Source: Methylocystaceae bacterium (lineage in GTDB: Bacteria > Pseudomonadota > Alphaproteobacteria > Rhodospirillales > Terasakiellaceae). Taken from it: a DNA stretch of 64,000 bases. The position numbers and the translations under genes are program-made. The stretch is taken from the NCBI GenBank assembly GCA_013373205.1, contig JABXIG010000011.1, positions 1 through 64,000 on the forward strand, written 5' to 3'. The notes under the pieces were generated by a model. That model saw nothing but the letters and a program-made list of their open reading frames with translations, was not told where the DNA came from and searched no databases. Shown piece by piece: positions 1 to 10,079 of the stretch (its first letter is position 1; every line of letters begins with the position of its first letter).

Positions 1-361
1 TCTCGCCCTGGTTCATCTGGATGCCGCCCATGATCTGCGCGAGGTATTCGCCAAAGGCGATCTGCAGGATCAGCTGCTCGACCTCGCCAAAGGTCCCCTC
101 GGCAGTCAGGCGCTCGGCCCAGCCATGCATCTGACGCAGCGATTCGACGTAGGTGGCAAGCCAGGCGAGGCCGTGCGCCGCAGTCTGGTTGTCCTCGACG
201 GCACGGGCCGACACCCGTCCATCGACGCTCACCGTCTCGCGCACGCGCGCCTTGGCCGCGTCCAGAACGGCTTCGACCGGGGCGATGGTCGCGCCGGTCA
301 GTGTCAGCAGGTCGGGCAGGATCACGTTACCGAGGCCCAGGTCTTGTCCATCATGCGCCAT
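1..361 (-). CDS. mcd: (2S)-methylsuccinyl-CoA dehydrogenase, N-terminal part (runs off left edge)
   Basis: Reading the minus strand from the ATG at 361 gives 120 codons without a stop up to the window edge. An AAGGAGA ribosome site lies 7 bases before the start. The peptide contains ATIAPVEAVLDAAKARV, LATYVESLRQM and LILQIAFGEYLAQI, which I recognise as the extra N-terminal helical region of methylsuccinyl-CoA dehydrogenases of the ethylmalonyl-CoA pathway. These FAD enzymes oxidise methylsuccinyl-CoA to mesaconyl-CoA during C2 assimilation. The catalytic acyl-CoA dehydrogenase core lies outside the window, so the assignment rests on the N-terminal domain only. It could also be another acyl-CoA dehydrogenase with the same extension. 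Its high GC matches the rest of the first 5.4 kb. Confidence 0.7.
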   Translation of the reverse strand, partial: MAHDGQDLGLGNVILPDLLTLTGATIAPVEAVLDAAKARVRETVSVDGRVSARAVEDNQTAAHGLAWLATYVESLRQMHGWAERLTAEGTFGEVEQLILQIAFGEYLAQIMGGIQMNQGE

Positions 362-511
362 GACTCGTCTCCTTGAATTCAGGTTGGCCCCGGTCCTAAC
401 CATTTTGCAACCGCAGCGCAACAAAAATACCGTAGCCATGTCTGGCTTGTTCATTTCTTGCGCGGCAACTTTGTGCGGGTGCAGCGCTAAGGGGCGTGAT
501 AGGCCTATGTT

Positions 512-1276
512 ATGACCCTTCTGCCGGAACTTTCACCCCTCCTCCTTGTCGCAGCCCTGGCCATCGGATTCGGGGCAGGGGTGGTCAAGGGTATGGTCGG
601 TTTCGCCATGCCGATGATCCTGATTTCGGCGTTGTCGTCCTTCATGCCGCCCGAGGTGGCGCTGGCAGGGCTGATCCTGCCGACGCTGGTCACCAACGGG
701 ATGCAGGCGCTGCGGCAGGGCTTTGCCGCGGCATGGCTTTCGGTCAAACGCTTCCGCCTGTTCCTCGGGGTCGGGCTGGTCTTCATGCTGGCCTCGTCGC
801 AACTGGTGGCGGTGCTGCCCTCGCATATCCTGCTGCTCTGCATCGGCGGTCCGGTGGTCCTGTTTGCGCTGACCCAGCTGGCGGGCTGGCAGTTGCGCAT
901 CGCGCCCGGCACCCGCACCATGGCCGAGGCAGGGATCGGCGCCTTTGCCGGATTCATCGGCGGCATGTCCGGCGTCTGGGGGCCGCCCACGGTCGCCTAT
1001 CTCACGGCGCTCGGCACCGAGAAAAAGGAACAGATGCGCGTGCAGGGCGTCATCTACGGCCTTGGCGCGGTGGCCCTGACCGGGGCGCATGTCACCTCGG
1101 GCATCCTGAACGCGCAGACGGCGACATTCTCGGCCATGCTGCTGCCCACGGCCATCGCGGGGATGCTGGTGGGCAACCGCATCCAAGACCGCATCGACCA
1201 GGTGGCCTTTCGCCGCGCGACCCTTTTCGTGCTGCTCATCGCGGGCTTGAACCTCGTCCGCCGGGGGCTAACCTGA
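512..1276 (+). CDS. TauE/SafE family membrane transporter (putative anion/sulfite exporter)
   Basis: A 254-residue, strongly hydrophobic protein with about seven or eight predicted membrane segments. The N-terminal GFGAGVVKGMVGFAMPM and the internal GFIGGMSGVWGPPTVAYL are the two glycine-rich half-repeats characteristic of the TauE/SafE (DUF81) family, which exports sulfite, sulfoacetate or related organic anions across the inner membrane. Length is normal for the family. The substrate cannot be read from sequence. The ATG at 512 has only a weak ribosome site, but it places the first helix correctly. A small unknown gene follows after 5 bases and is probably co-transcribed. Confidence 0.85.
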   Translation: MTLLPELSPLLLVAALAIGFGAGVVKGMVGFAMPMILISALSSFMPPEVALAGLILPTLVTNGMQALRQGFAAAWLSVKRFRLFLGVGLVFMLASSQLVAVLPSHILLLCIGGPVVLFALTQLAGWQLRIAPGTRTMAEAGIGAFAGFIGGMSGVWGPPTVAYLTALGTEKKEQMRVQGVIYGLGAVALTGAHVTSGILNAQTATFSAMLLPTAIAGMLVGNRIQDRIDQVAFRRATLFVLLIAGLNLVRRGLT

Positions 1277-1281
1277 GCGTC

Positions 1282-1590
1282 ATGGACGCCACCCCGCAGA
1301 TTGTGAAAACCCTTGTCGACGCCGAACTTGCCGCGCACCCCCGCGACAGCCAGGCCGACCGCATGCTGATCGAGGACTTCACCCGCCTGCGCGCCCGCCA
1401 CCGTGCCATCACCGTGAACATCCCCGGCGGCCACACGCAGACCGGCATTCTCGTCACCCGCTCCAATGGAGCCTACACGCTGGTCTACATGCCAGAGGTT
1501 GCGCTGTTTTCGCTCTGTGTCGATTCCATGTTCGGCCCGGTAGATATCGGTGTCCATGGTCCGGCGCTGGCCTGCTTTTCCTCGATCTGA
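1282..1590 (+). CDS. Small conserved-looking hypothetical protein
   Basis: A 102-residue protein starting at the ATG at 1282, 5 bases after the TauE-like gene and so probably in the same transcript. The N-terminus (TPQIVKTLVDAEL, then a charged helix with DRMLIEDFTRLRARHRAI) looks like a real soluble fold, followed by a beta-rich half with GGHTQTGILVT. I do not recognise a family. Codon use with G or C in third positions matches its high-GC neighbours, which supports it being coding. A longer frame beginning at 496 overlaps the TauE gene and is not the likely start. Confidence 0.55.
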   Translation: MDATPQIVKTLVDAELAAHPRDSQADRMLIEDFTRLRARHRAITVNIPGGHTQTGILVTRSNGAYTLVYMPEVALFSLCVDSMFGPVDIGVHGPALACFSSI

Positions 1591-1932
1591 CGTCGATTCA
1601 CCAATCGGTATTTCCGCTGCGGGTTCAAATTCCCGCAATTGGGCGCAAATCTCAATTACGGAAAAACATGGTGGATAAGTAATTAACGGGCGGCAGCGGT
1701 CAAATCCCCTTGATCCCCACAGTCGCTCGCCTGCAATCATTTATCAACTATCCAAAAGGGGTTGCATCGCAGGGTCATCCGACAAGGCATTGGTATTCCT
1801 GACCTTGACTTTGCGTAAATGACGGGAAATTGTTCGACTCAGCGACATGTCGGCCGATTTTTCCAATTTGTCGCGACAGAGTGTGGGGAATCGGCTTTAA
1901 TTCGCGGTACTGACTTATTTTGGAGATTAATC
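1591..1932. other. Intergenic stretch, no gene seen
   Basis: About 340 bases between the small hypothetical gene and the secreted-protein gene. It is visibly less GC-rich than the coding DNA on both sides. A short palindrome around 1619-1636 resembles a tRNA T-arm but has no tRNA around it. It presumably holds the promoter of the gene at 1933, but I could not assign convincing -35 and -10 boxes. Confidence 0.4.
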
Positions 1933-2211
1933 ATGAAATCGATCAAGCTCGTGGCTGCTGCTGCCCTCGCCCTTTCCGCCGTCGCCACCACCGCATTCGC
2001 TGGTCCGCCGGACATTACCTCGCCGTCCTGCGAAAGCCACCGCAAGAAGGGCCTCGCCGTCTATGACGTCTGCTTCACCGGCGGCTATCCCTACCGCACC
2101 GGCGGCTATTCCGCGCTGGCCTGCAAGGACCCGTACAAGGGCGCACGTTTCGTGACCTACAAGCCGTTCCTCGGCAAGAAGCGCACCGTGCTGACCTGCA
2201 CCTACAACTGA
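1933..2211 (+). CDS. Small secreted hypothetical protein
   Basis: A 92-residue protein with a textbook Sec signal peptide: basic MKSIK start, a hydrophobic Ala/Leu core, and a probable cleavage after TTAFA near residue 23. The mature part is about 69 residues with four cysteines, which may form two disulphides in the periplasm, and many basic residues (KGARFVTYK, GKKRTV). A GGAG ribosome site sits 7 bases before the ATG at 1933. A longer frame from 1819 lacks any signal for an earlier start. I do not recognise a family. A rho-independent terminator follows directly. Confidence 0.65.
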   Translation: MKSIKLVAAAALALSAVATTAFAGPPDITSPSCESHRKKGLAVYDVCFTGGYPYRTGGYSALACKDPYKGARFVTYKPFLGKKRTVLTCTYN

Positions 2212-2231
2212 TCGGCCCCGATCCGGTCAAG

Positions 2232-2260
2232 CGCCCCGGTCCCTCCGGCCGGGGCGTTTC
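2232..2260 (+). terminator. Rho-independent terminator between convergent genes
   Basis: An 8-bp stem CGCCCCGG/CCGGGGCG with a 9-base loop is followed by TTTCCGTTT. It lies 20 bases after the stop of the secreted small protein and just before the end of the convergent radical-SAM gene, so it serves the plus-strand gene. Confidence 0.7.
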
Positions 2261-2268
2261 CGTTTCCG

Positions 2269-3360
<1,092 letters not shown>

Positions 3361-3376
3361 GGCAGGTGAGGGGAAT

Positions 3377-4738
3377 ATGACAATGACCGGCACACTCCGA
3401 GAGCCCGCCGTCGCGGGCCGCTTCTATCCCGAGGGGCCGCAGGGCCTCGCCACGCAGGTGGGCGCGCTGCTGCGCGCGTCACGGACCTTCGCCTCGCCCC
3501 CCAGTGCCGTGATCTCTCCCCACGCAGGCTACGCCTACAGCGGTGCGCTCACCGCCCGCGCGCTGGGGGCTGCCCGCGACGCGAACCCCGACTCCATCGT
3601 CGTCCTCTCCCCCTCGCATCGTCACCCCTTTGACGGCATCGCCGCGCCGTCGCAGGATGCTTTCAGACTGCCGAACGGCACCGTCCCCATGGACACCGCC
3701 GCCCGCGATGCCCTGATCGCCGCCGATCTCGCCCATATCGAGGACGCCGCCCACGATCAGGAACATGGCGTCGAGGTTCAGCTGCCCTTCCTGCACGCGC
3801 TCTTTCCCGCCACTCCCGTTCTGGCGCTGGTCCTTGGCCGCGTCTCCACGCAACAGGTCGCGCAGGCCGTCGACCTGCTCGCCGCGCGCCGGAAAACCCT
3901 CTTCGTCCTCTCCAGCGACCTCAGCCACTTCCTGCCGCTGGACGACGCCCGCGCCACCGACCTCAACACCGCCAAACGCATCGAAACCGGCGAAGGCCCC
4001 TCCCTCAAACCGCAAGAAGCCTGCGGCGCCCGCGCCATCGCCGGATACTTCGCGTCTGAGCACGCGCAGGGATGCCGCCCCACGCGCCTCGCCATGGCGA
4101 ACTCGGAAACGGTCACCAAGGATGCCACCCGCACTGTCGGCTACGGCGCATGGGCGATCACGCCGGGGCAGGGCGACACGATGGACGCGGGCCAGCGCGC
4201 CCAGCTACTGCGTCTCGCCCGGCAGGTGCTGGCCTCGCGCCTGTCCAGGGGCAAACCGCCCCATATCGACACCGCCAGCTTCCCCGCGCCGCTGCAAACC
4301 CACGCCGCCTGTTTCGTGACGCTGGAACAACAAGGCCGCCTGCGCGGCTGCATCGGTTCGCTGTCAGCGCACCGCCCGCTGGTCGAGGATGTGGCGACGA
4401 ACGTGCAAAAGGCCGCCTTCGAAGACCCGCGCTTCCGTCCCCTGCAACCGGACGAACTCGACCGAACCACGCTGAAAATCGCCCTGCTGACGCCCTCGCG
4501 CCGCATGGCCTTCACCTCGCAGGAGGACCTCGAATCCCAACTCACGCCCCACCGCGACGGGCTGATCCTGCGCGACGGTCGCCATGCGGGCACTTTCCTG
4601 CCCATGGTCTGGGAAAAGCTCGACACGCCCCACGCCTTCGTCGAGGCGCTGAAGCTCAAGGCCGGGCTGCCCCGCGATCACTGGTCCGACACGCTGACCA
4701 TCGACCGCTTCCACGCCGAAAGCTTCTCTGAAGCGTGA
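3377..4738 (+). CDS. AmmeMemoRadiSam fusion: Memo-like domain (B) plus AMMECR1-like domain (A)
   Basis: A 453-residue two-domain protein. Residues about 1-270 are a Memo-like fold related to non-haem iron dioxygenases: EPAVAGRFYPEG at the N-terminus, SPHAGYAYSGALTARAL, LSPSHRHPFDG, DQEHGVEVQLPFLHALFP and SSDLSHF. Residues about 280-450 are an AMMECR1 domain with the signature LRGCIGSLSAHRPL. The ATG at 3377 follows a purine-rich GTGAGGGGA; a longer frame from 3188 lies within the divergent radical-SAM gene and is a shadow. In many genomes A and B are separate genes beside the radical SAM enzyme, so this locus carries the full three-part system in two genes. Biochemical role unknown. Confidence 0.85.
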   Translation: MTMTGTLREPAVAGRFYPEGPQGLATQVGALLRASRTFASPPSAVISPHAGYAYSGALTARALGAARDANPDSIVVLSPSHRHPFDGIAAPSQDAFRLPNGTVPMDTAARDALIAADLAHIEDAAHDQEHGVEVQLPFLHALFPATPVLALVLGRVSTQQVAQAVDLLAARRKTLFVLSSDLSHFLPLDDARATDLNTAKRIETGEGPSLKPQEACGARAIAGYFASEHAQGCRPTRLAMANSETVTKDATRTVGYGAWAITPGQGDTMDAGQRAQLLRLARQVLASRLSRGKPPHIDTASFPAPLQTHAACFVTLEQQGRLRGCIGSLSAHRPLVEDVATNVQKAAFEDPRFRPLQPDELDRTTLKIALLTPSRRMAFTSQEDLESQLTPHRDGLILRDGRHAGTFLPMVWEKLDTPHAFVEALKLKAGLPRDHWSDTLTIDRFHAESFSEA

Positions 4739-4781
4739 CACCCGGCGCCTCTGCGCTACCTATGCGCGAGGAGGGTCCGCC

Positions 4782-5384
4782 ATGCACGCCATCATCTACG
4801 ACTGCGAATTCCTCACCGCGCCCGGTGCGCCGCAACGATTCTGGTGCGGTCCCAAAGACCCGGACCCCGTGGTCGCGCAACTTGGCCTCGTCCGGCTCGA
4901 TACCACGACCGGAGAGATCACCGACCAACTGCGCCTGCACATCCTGCCGCTGGACCGCCACGGCCAGCGCATCCCGCTCGACCCGTTGTTCACCCGCCTG
5001 ACAGGCATCACCGAGGACACGCTGGAAACCGAGGGCCTTTCTCTGTCGGATGCCCTCACACGCACCGCCTCCTTCGCGGGCGAGGATACCCTCTGGTCCT
5101 GGGGTAAGGACGAATTCAACCTGCTCGCCATCAGTTGCTACGTCCAAGGGATCACCCCACCGCTGCCCGCCACCCGATTCCGCAACGCCTGCGACCTGCT
5201 GCTGGCCGCCGGAATGCCGCTGGCCGACCTGCACCAGACCCGCAGCAACACGCTTCCGGAGTATTACGACCTGACCATCCCCGACGCCCGTGGCCACGAC
5301 GCGCTGGGCGACGCGCTCATGGTCGCCCACGTCCTGCGCCACCTGATCGCGGAGGGCCACCTGACAGCGACTGATTTTCGGTGA
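4782..5384 (+). CDS. DnaQ-like 3'-5' exonuclease (DEDDh type)
   Basis: A 200-residue protein with the exonuclease I motif YDCEF (the Asp/Glu metal-ligand pair near residues 7-9), LFTRLTGITEDTL in the Exo II region, SWGKDEFNLL, and an Exo III motif HDALGD near residue 169 supplying the His and Asp of the DEDDh class. This is an RNase T/DnaQ-fold single-domain nuclease; whether it acts on DNA or RNA cannot be told. A GGAGGG ribosome site precedes the ATG at 4782. The start is 43 bases after the Memo-AMMECR1 stop and on the same strand, so co-transcription is likely. It is the last gene of the high-GC part. Confidence 0.75.
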   Translation: MHAIIYDCEFLTAPGAPQRFWCGPKDPDPVVAQLGLVRLDTTTGEITDQLRLHILPLDRHGQRIPLDPLFTRLTGITEDTLETEGLSLSDALTRTASFAGEDTLWSWGKDEFNLLAISCYVQGITPPLPATRFRNACDLLLAAGMPLADLHQTRSNTLPEYYDLTIPDARGHDALGDALMVAHVLRHLIAEGHLTATDFR

Positions 5385-5390
5385 TCCACA

Positions 5391-5417
5391 AACGAAAAGA
5401 CCCGCCAGCGGCGGGTC
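5391..5417 (-). terminator. Terminator after tRNA-Ala, possibly bidirectional
   Basis: A GACCCGCC/GGCGGGTC stem with a 3-base loop. On the minus strand it is followed by TTTTCGTTT, so it fits termination of the tRNA transcript; on the plus strand it is followed by GTTTCAT and can also end the exonuclease transcript. It lies between the exonuclease stop (5384) and the tRNA 3' end (5444). Confidence 0.75.
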
Positions 5418-5443
5418 GTTTCATCATTTGGGATGAGAGGGGA

Positions 5444-5519
<76 letters not shown>

Positions 5520-5593
5520 GTTGTGTGTGGGGCGAAATGTAGCGGATTTTTTTTTGTGTGCAAGATAAAAATGCACGAAATTTCAAAAAAATG

Positions 5594-5944
5594 TCACAGG
5601 TTTTGGTCAACCACGCTTTCGTCCATATGCTCCATTATTTCTGACATATCGCTGTCGTCATCACCAACCAGGTCATCGGCGTCTTCGATGAAGTCGTCTT
5701 CGTCATCGTCCAATGCCATATCGTCATCCATATCGTCGAAATCATCGAAATCGTCCAAGGGGTCGTCTTTTTCCTTTTTAGGTGGGGGAACGTCCTGGAT
5801 AGCTTGCTTGGTTTTGGCGAGCAAGGTGGCTTCATCATTCACGGGTGTTTGGCATTTTGGGCAACAGGCTTCGGGTTTGCGCATATCGTAAAAATGCGCC
5901 CCACAGCTGGAGCATTCGTGTTTTTGTCCCCATTCGGGTTTCAT
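5594..5944 (-). CDS. TIGR02300 family (FYDLN acid domain) zinc-ribbon protein
   Basis: A 116-residue protein. The N-terminus has a four-cysteine ribbon (CSSC near 11-14 and CCPKC near 27-31) around the family hallmark FYDM (FYDLN in most members), followed by a short basic helix and a long Asp/Glu-rich tail. Function is unknown, but it is strongly conserved in alphaproteobacteria and typically sits beside aroA, as here (divergent). The ATG at 5944 has a GGGAGGG ribosome site 6 bases upstream. An extension to 6007 has no such site. It is upstream of tRNA-Ala on the same strand. Confidence 0.9.
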   Translation of the reverse strand: MKPEWGQKHECSSCGAHFYDMRKPEACCPKCQTPVNDEATLLAKTKQAIQDVPPPKKEKDDPLDDFDDFDDMDDDMALDDDEDDFIEDADDLVGDDDSDMSEIMEHMDESVVDQNL

Positions 5945-6279
5945 TGTCGGCCCTCCCTTCGAGATTTCAAAGGCTGGCCGCCTGCTACAGATACAACCGT
6001 AAAGCATCTGAAGAGGCTGCCAGATACCGAGGCATTTTTTATCAAAAGCCTCTTAAACTTTTTAATGGACAAAGTGGCAAAAAACACCAGCTTTGTCGAT
6101 ATGTACGCGCGTCTTTAAAAATACTGTAAAACGAATTTTTCAAAATGTCTCGTTTAGAGTGTGGCAAATGTGATTTTTTTACATTTCCCTTTTTCTTAAG
6201 GCGCGCAGCATTGACTTACGTGCCCAGCTGTAAGAAAGTGCGCCTTTCAAATTTCAATTGATTGTGAAGGCCAACTGTC
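5945..6279. other. Divergent intergenic region between the TIGR02300 gene and aroA
   Basis: About 335 AT-rich bases separating two divergent genes, so it must hold both promoters. A TTGACT at 6211-6216 could be a -35 box for aroA, but no good -10 box follows at the right spacing. Short frames here lack ribosome sites and family resemblance. No terminator or RNA gene was seen. Confidence 0.4.
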
Positions 6280-7599
6280 GTGAAACACGTTCTTTCCCCT
6301 AAAAGTGCTCCGTTAAGCGGAAACATCCGGGTGCCCGGCGATAAATCCATTTCTCATCGCGCCTTGATGTTTGGGGCCATGGCTGTTGGGGAAACCCGTG
6401 TTACGGGTCTGCTGGAAGGCGAAGATGTTCTTTGTACGGCCGCAGCCATGCGCAGCCTTGGCGCCAAGGTGGACCGTCTTGAAGATGGAACTTGGAGCAT
6501 TGTGGGGCGCGGTGTTGGTGGTTTTTCTGAACCGACAGGTGTACTGGATATGGGGAATTCCGGTACGGCGGCGCGTCTGTTGATGGGCGTTTTGGCGACA
6601 CAATCTTTTACCAGCTTTATGACGGGCGATGCGTCGTTGTGTTCACGCCCGATGGAACGTGTGATGAAACCGTTGCGCCCGATCGGCGTGAATTTTGTTT
6701 CGCGTGAAAATGGCCGTATGCCTGTTGCGATCCAAGGCACTGATGACCCTATGCCAATCACCTATGAATTACCTGTGGCGTCTGCCCAGGTGAAATCGGC
6801 GGTGATGCTGGCAGGTCTAAATGCGCCAGGCAAGACAGTGGTGATTGAACCCAACCCGAGCCGCGATCATACGGAAAAAATGCTCACGCACTTTGGCGCA
6901 GACGTGGTTGTGGAAGAGCGTGAAGATGGCGGGCGCGTGATTACCTTGACGGGCCAACCTGAATTGGTGGCGCGTGATGTTGTGGTCCCAACAGACCCGA
7001 GTTCTGCGGCCTTTCCTGTTGTGGCGGCCTTGATTACACCCGGGTCCAACATCACGGTAGAAGCCGTTGGTATGAACCCGCTGCGCACCGGACTTTTTGC
7101 AACTTTAAAAGAAATGGGCGCCAAGATCACCGAGGTCAATAAACGCATCGAAGCAGGTGAAGAAGTGGCTGACCTGCAAGTGGAATATTCTGAACTTTGT
7201 GGCGTAACGGTTCCGGCTAGCCGCGCACCCAGCATGATTGATGAATATCCGGTACTGGCCGTTGCGGCAAGTTTTGCCAACGGCACCACCCATATGGAAG
7301 GGTTGGAAGAGTTACGCGTCAAAGAAAGCGATCGTCTGGCCGTGGTGGTGGAAAGTCTGAAAGCCTGTGGTGTCGATGTGACAGAAGGCGAAGATTTCAT
7401 GATCGTCAAAGGCAATGGCCAACCGGCGTTGGGTGGTGGCGAGATTAAATCACGTCTGGATCATCGCATCGCCATGTCTTTCATCGTTTTTGGTATGGCT
7501 TCTGAAAAGCCCGTGACGATTGATGATGGTTCCCCAATCGATACCAGCTTCCCCGGCTTTATTGATTTGATGAACGGGCTAGGGGCCGGTATCCAGTAA
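6280..7599 (+). CDS. aroA: 3-phosphoshikimate 1-carboxyvinyltransferase (EPSP synthase)
   Basis: Transfers enolpyruvyl from PEP to shikimate-3-phosphate, the sixth step of the shikimate pathway (cytoplasm). The 439-residue protein shows [16 protein letters not shown] near residue 20, [15 protein letters not shown] near 90, [14 protein letters not shown], and the C-terminal LRVKESDRL and LDHRIAMSF. The sequence is closest in feel to the class II (Agrobacterium CP4-like) enzymes, but the key PEP-site loop reads NSGTA with glycine where CP4 has alanine. GTG start at 6280, with GAAGG 9 bases before it. Family synteny would put cmk next; here an antisense lipoprotein gene intervenes. Confidence 0.97.
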   Translation: MKHVLSPKSAPLSGNIRVPGDKSISHRALMFGAMAVGETRVTGLLEGEDVLCTAAAMRSLGAKVDRLEDGTWSIVGRGVGGFSEPTGVLDMGNSGTAARLLMGVLATQSFTSFMTGDASLCSRPMERVMKPLRPIGVNFVSRENGRMPVAIQGTDDPMPITYELPVASAQVKSAVMLAGLNAPGKTVVIEPNPSRDHTEKMLTHFGADVVVEEREDGGRVITLTGQPELVARDVVVPTDPSSAAFPVVAALITPGSNITVEAVGMNPLRTGLFATLKEMGAKITEVNKRIEAGEEVADLQVEYSELCGVTVPASRAPSMIDEYPVLAVAASFANGTTHMEGLEELRVKESDRLAVVVESLKACGVDVTEGEDFMIVKGNGQPALGGGEIKSRLDHRIAMSFIVFGMASEKPVTIDDGSPIDTSFPGFIDLMNGLGAGIQ

Positions 7600-7625
7600 A
7601 CGGAACCGACCCATGACCAGGGTGC

Positions 7626-9062
7626 TTATTTCTTAAGCTCTTTAAGGGGCTTTTTTTCCACGTCTGCCTTTTTGTTTGCTTTTGAGATATCTGGCGTCGT
7701 GGATGTGTTGACTGTGGTATCTGTCGAGTTCGCTTTCTTGATGGAATTGAACAGTTTGGTGGTTGCTGGGGAGCTGACTAAATTGTCGATTTTAATTTCA
7801 TCATCGCTTAAGGATTGTCCATTCACATTAGTAAAATTGACAAGTTCGGCCTGAATAAAGCGCAATTGTGAAGGTGAAAACAATTTCTTTTCCGGTTGTG
7901 TTTCATCCTTATGCTTTGTCAGCATGTCAATGAGGTCTTGCATCGCAAAATTTGGAATACCCGGGCTTTGCCCTTTTGCAGTGGCGATTAAATTTTTGGC
8001 TGTTGCAAAGTTTTGTGTTTGCACCCGTTCTGTTAATACGTCGGTTAAGGAGTTTTGAAGCTCGGCAAATTGCTTGTCATTTTCCTCACCAAGTTTTTTG
8101 AGAAACTTGCCATAGGTGTTTTGGGACAGGTCAATGTTTAACGAACTTTCCCCCTTATTAATTGCGACAACCAAATAGGTATTTTGGGTGTAAGGGGCAC
8201 CTTTATCATTTTCTAAGGTACAGGTATCCATATTGAGCTTTAAAGAATCCCATTTTGTGTTTTTCTCTAAATTCAAATCTCTTTCTTCTTCGCGAATAAA
8301 GACATAATAGCCAGCTTCAATAACAGGGTGCAGCGTGTCTAGGTAACCGCCGGAATGGGAAAGAACCATACTATATTTAAATTCAGTATCGTTTTTACCG
8401 CCATTGAGGAAGGATTTGCCTAAACCGTTGAGGATTTTCAAAATGGGGGAAGCGGGCGGATAGGATTTCGCCCCGGCATTTGCAGCAAAATCGAGAACAC
8501 TTTTTAACTCATCCGGTGTGTTGTCTAATTCAAAAATAGCGAGTTGTATGCCAAGGGGGGCGCCGCCATAGGTTTTTGGGCCATAGATGGGCATATTGTG
8601 GAAATTTAATTTTTGATTCGGTCTTACATCTGGGGAATAAAAAACCAAGCGACCTTGTTTTAGTTCGCTATCGTTATGATCAAAATCGTTTGCGCCATCC
8701 ATTTCAAATACATTGGCGACAATGGCGATTTCGCCATTTTTGGAGCCAAAATTAAGTGTTTCATGAAAGTCACGGATATAGGCAGAACAAAGATGCACAG
8801 ACAGATTTGCATCTTTGGGAATGCGTGCTTTTTTATCGATAGGTTTGTTTTGGTGGGGAAGTTTGCCAAGTTCACTTGGGACGACACATTGAAGTGTGCC
8901 TTTTTTGGTGTCAAAATCTTTTGGGCAAGTGACCAGTCGGCTTTTATGATTGTTAATATCCGCCTTGCGGTAGTCAATGAAACCTTCGTTAGAAGTCTGA
9001 CAGGCCGTCAAGAATATGAGAGAGCATAAGCTAACGGCTTTAATTGTGGGGGAAATGTCCAT
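7626..9062 (-). CDS. Unknown large lipoprotein
   Basis: A 478-residue protein starting with a signal peptide and lipobox LTAC (acylated Cys about residue 21), so probably anchored in the inner or outer membrane facing the periplasm. No recognised domain. It contains VHLCSAYIRDFHETLNFG and IAIVANVFEMDG, a beta-rich central region, and a Lys/Thr/Ser-rich low-complexity tail ending KKADVEKKPLKELKK. A GAGGT ribosome site lies 6 bases before the ATG at 9062. The DNA is AT-rich compared with aroA and cmk on either side and is in opposite orientation, which suggests insertion into an otherwise conserved gene pair. Confidence 0.7.
   Translation of the reverse strand: MDISPTIKAVSLCSLIFLTACQTSNEGFIDYRKADINNHKSRLVTCPKDFDTKKGTLQCVVPSELGKLPHQNKPIDKKARIPKDANLSVHLCSAYIRDFHETLNFGSKNGEIAIVANVFEMDGANDFDHNDSELKQGRLVFYSPDVRPNQKLNFHNMPIYGPKTYGGAPLGIQLAIFELDNTPDELKSVLDFAANAGAKSYPPASPILKILNGLGKSFLNGGKNDTEFKYSMVLSHSGGYLDTLHPVIEAGYYVFIREEERDLNLEKNTKWDSLKLNMDTCTLENDKGAPYTQNTYLVVAINKGESSLNIDLSQNTYGKFLKKLGEENDKQFAELQNSLTDVLTERVQTQNFATAKNLIATAKGQSPGIPNFAMQDLIDMLTKHKDETQPEKKLFSPSQLRFIQAELVNFTNVNGQSLSDDEIKIDNLVSSPATTKLFNSIKKANSTDTTVNTSTTPDISKANKKADVEKKPLKELKK
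7635..7657 (+). terminator. Probable terminator of aroA inside the end of the antisense gene
   Basis: A six-pair stem AAGCTC/GGGCTT (one T-G pair) with loop TTTAAG is followed by TTTTT on the plus strand, 36 bases after the aroA stop. It overlaps the last codons of the convergent lipoprotein gene. Confidence 0.5.
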
Positions 9063-9246
9063 GGCTATACCTCAGTTTATATTTCCATAAAGTAGAGTTT
9101 ATAGTTTGTAATTATTCAAAAAGTATATAATGACAGCTCAAAATTGTAATTTTTAAATTTTAAGGTGTGCTTTTCTTAAGGCTGGACAGTCTCGTTTTTT
9201 CTTAGTAGGCCTTGGGGAAAGTTGAATTGATGAAACGGAAATAAAT

Positions 9247-9885
9247 ATGACAATTGTTGTGGCAATTGATGGCCCGGCTGCAGCCGGAAAAGGGACTTTG
9301 GCGCGTCGAGTCGCAGCCGATTTGGACCTCGCGTATCTGGATACGGGGCTTTTATACCGGGCGACGGGTTTTGCCGTTTTAGCCGAAGGGGGCGATCCTA
9401 GCGATGCTGTGATGGCGACAAAAGCGGCTGAAAACTTAAAGCCCGCAGATCTGGAAAATGAAAAATTACGCTATGATGAAGCCGCGCAAGCAGCCTCAAA
9501 AGTTGCAGTAATTCAACCTGTTAGGGACGAACTTCTAGACTTTCAACGCCGCTTTGCCGCCCAGCCGCCAGCGGGTAAAAAAGGTGCCGTTTTGGATGGG
9601 CGTGACATTGGCACGGTGGTCTGTCCGGATGCGGATGTGAAGCTGTTTGTGACGGCTTCAACCGAGGTGCGCGCACAAAGACGACTAAAAGAGTTGCAAG
9701 AACGTGGTCTTGAGTCTATATACGCGCAGGTTTTACAAGACATGAAAGACCGTGATGCGCGTGACAGCCAACGAGCCGCTGCGCCATTAAAGGCAGCTGA
9801 TGATGCCGTTATTTTGGATACGTCCGATCTGGACATTGAAGAAGTGATTGGCAAGGCTAAATCGATTATTTCTAACAAAACCTGA
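9247..9885 (+). CDS. cmk: Cytidylate kinase
   Basis: Phosphorylates CMP and dCMP using ATP in pyrimidine nucleotide metabolism. The 212-residue protein has the P-loop [15 protein letters not shown] at residues 9-23, [11 protein letters not shown], and the family motif [18 protein letters not shown] near residue 118. Length is normal. A TATAAT hexamer at 9126-9131 in the AT-rich gap upstream may be the -10 box of its promoter, but the matching -35 is poor. It is followed after 194 bases by rpsA, the usual alphaproteobacterial order. Confidence 0.96.
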   Translation: MTIVVAIDGPAAAGKGTLARRVAADLDLAYLDTGLLYRATGFAVLAEGGDPSDAVMATKAAENLKPADLENEKLRYDEAAQAASKVAVIQPVRDELLDFQRRFAAQPPAGKKGAVLDGRDIGTVVCPDADVKLFVTASTEVRAQRRLKELQERGLESIYAQVLQDMKDRDARDSQRAAAPLKAADDAVILDTSDLDIEEVIGKAKSIISNKT

Positions 9886-10079
9886 ATAGATACGTCTTGC
9901 ATCTTGATTTCCAACGTGGCTTTTCCAAGCTCCACGTCGGGGGTCTTTTTGCATTTTAAATGAAGGTGATCAGCTGTAAGTCACTGCACAGCCGATCAGG
10001 GATCTTCGACGCAATGGCGGTGATAGACCGACGGAACCAACCGTATGGCATGTAACAATATTAAATAGGACTTATTATT

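Noticed and set aside
496-1590. A 364-codon frame covering the TauE-like gene
   Set aside because: Its first part is Gly/Arg/His-rich shadow translation of high-GC DNA; only the last 102 codons (1282-1590) look like a protein.
1617-1638. tRNA-like T-arm (GCGGGTTCAAATTCCCGC)
   Set aside because: The loop is one base too long, and no acceptor, D or anticodon arms can be built around it.
5523-5891. A Ser-rich frame opposite the TIGR02300 gene
   Set aside because: The Ser runs are the antisense of the Asp/Glu-rich tail of a recognised protein.
9912-9955. Possible terminator after cmk (CGTGG...CCACG hairpin)
   Set aside because: The hairpin is short and separated from the T-run by a G-rich stretch, so it is too weak to claim.
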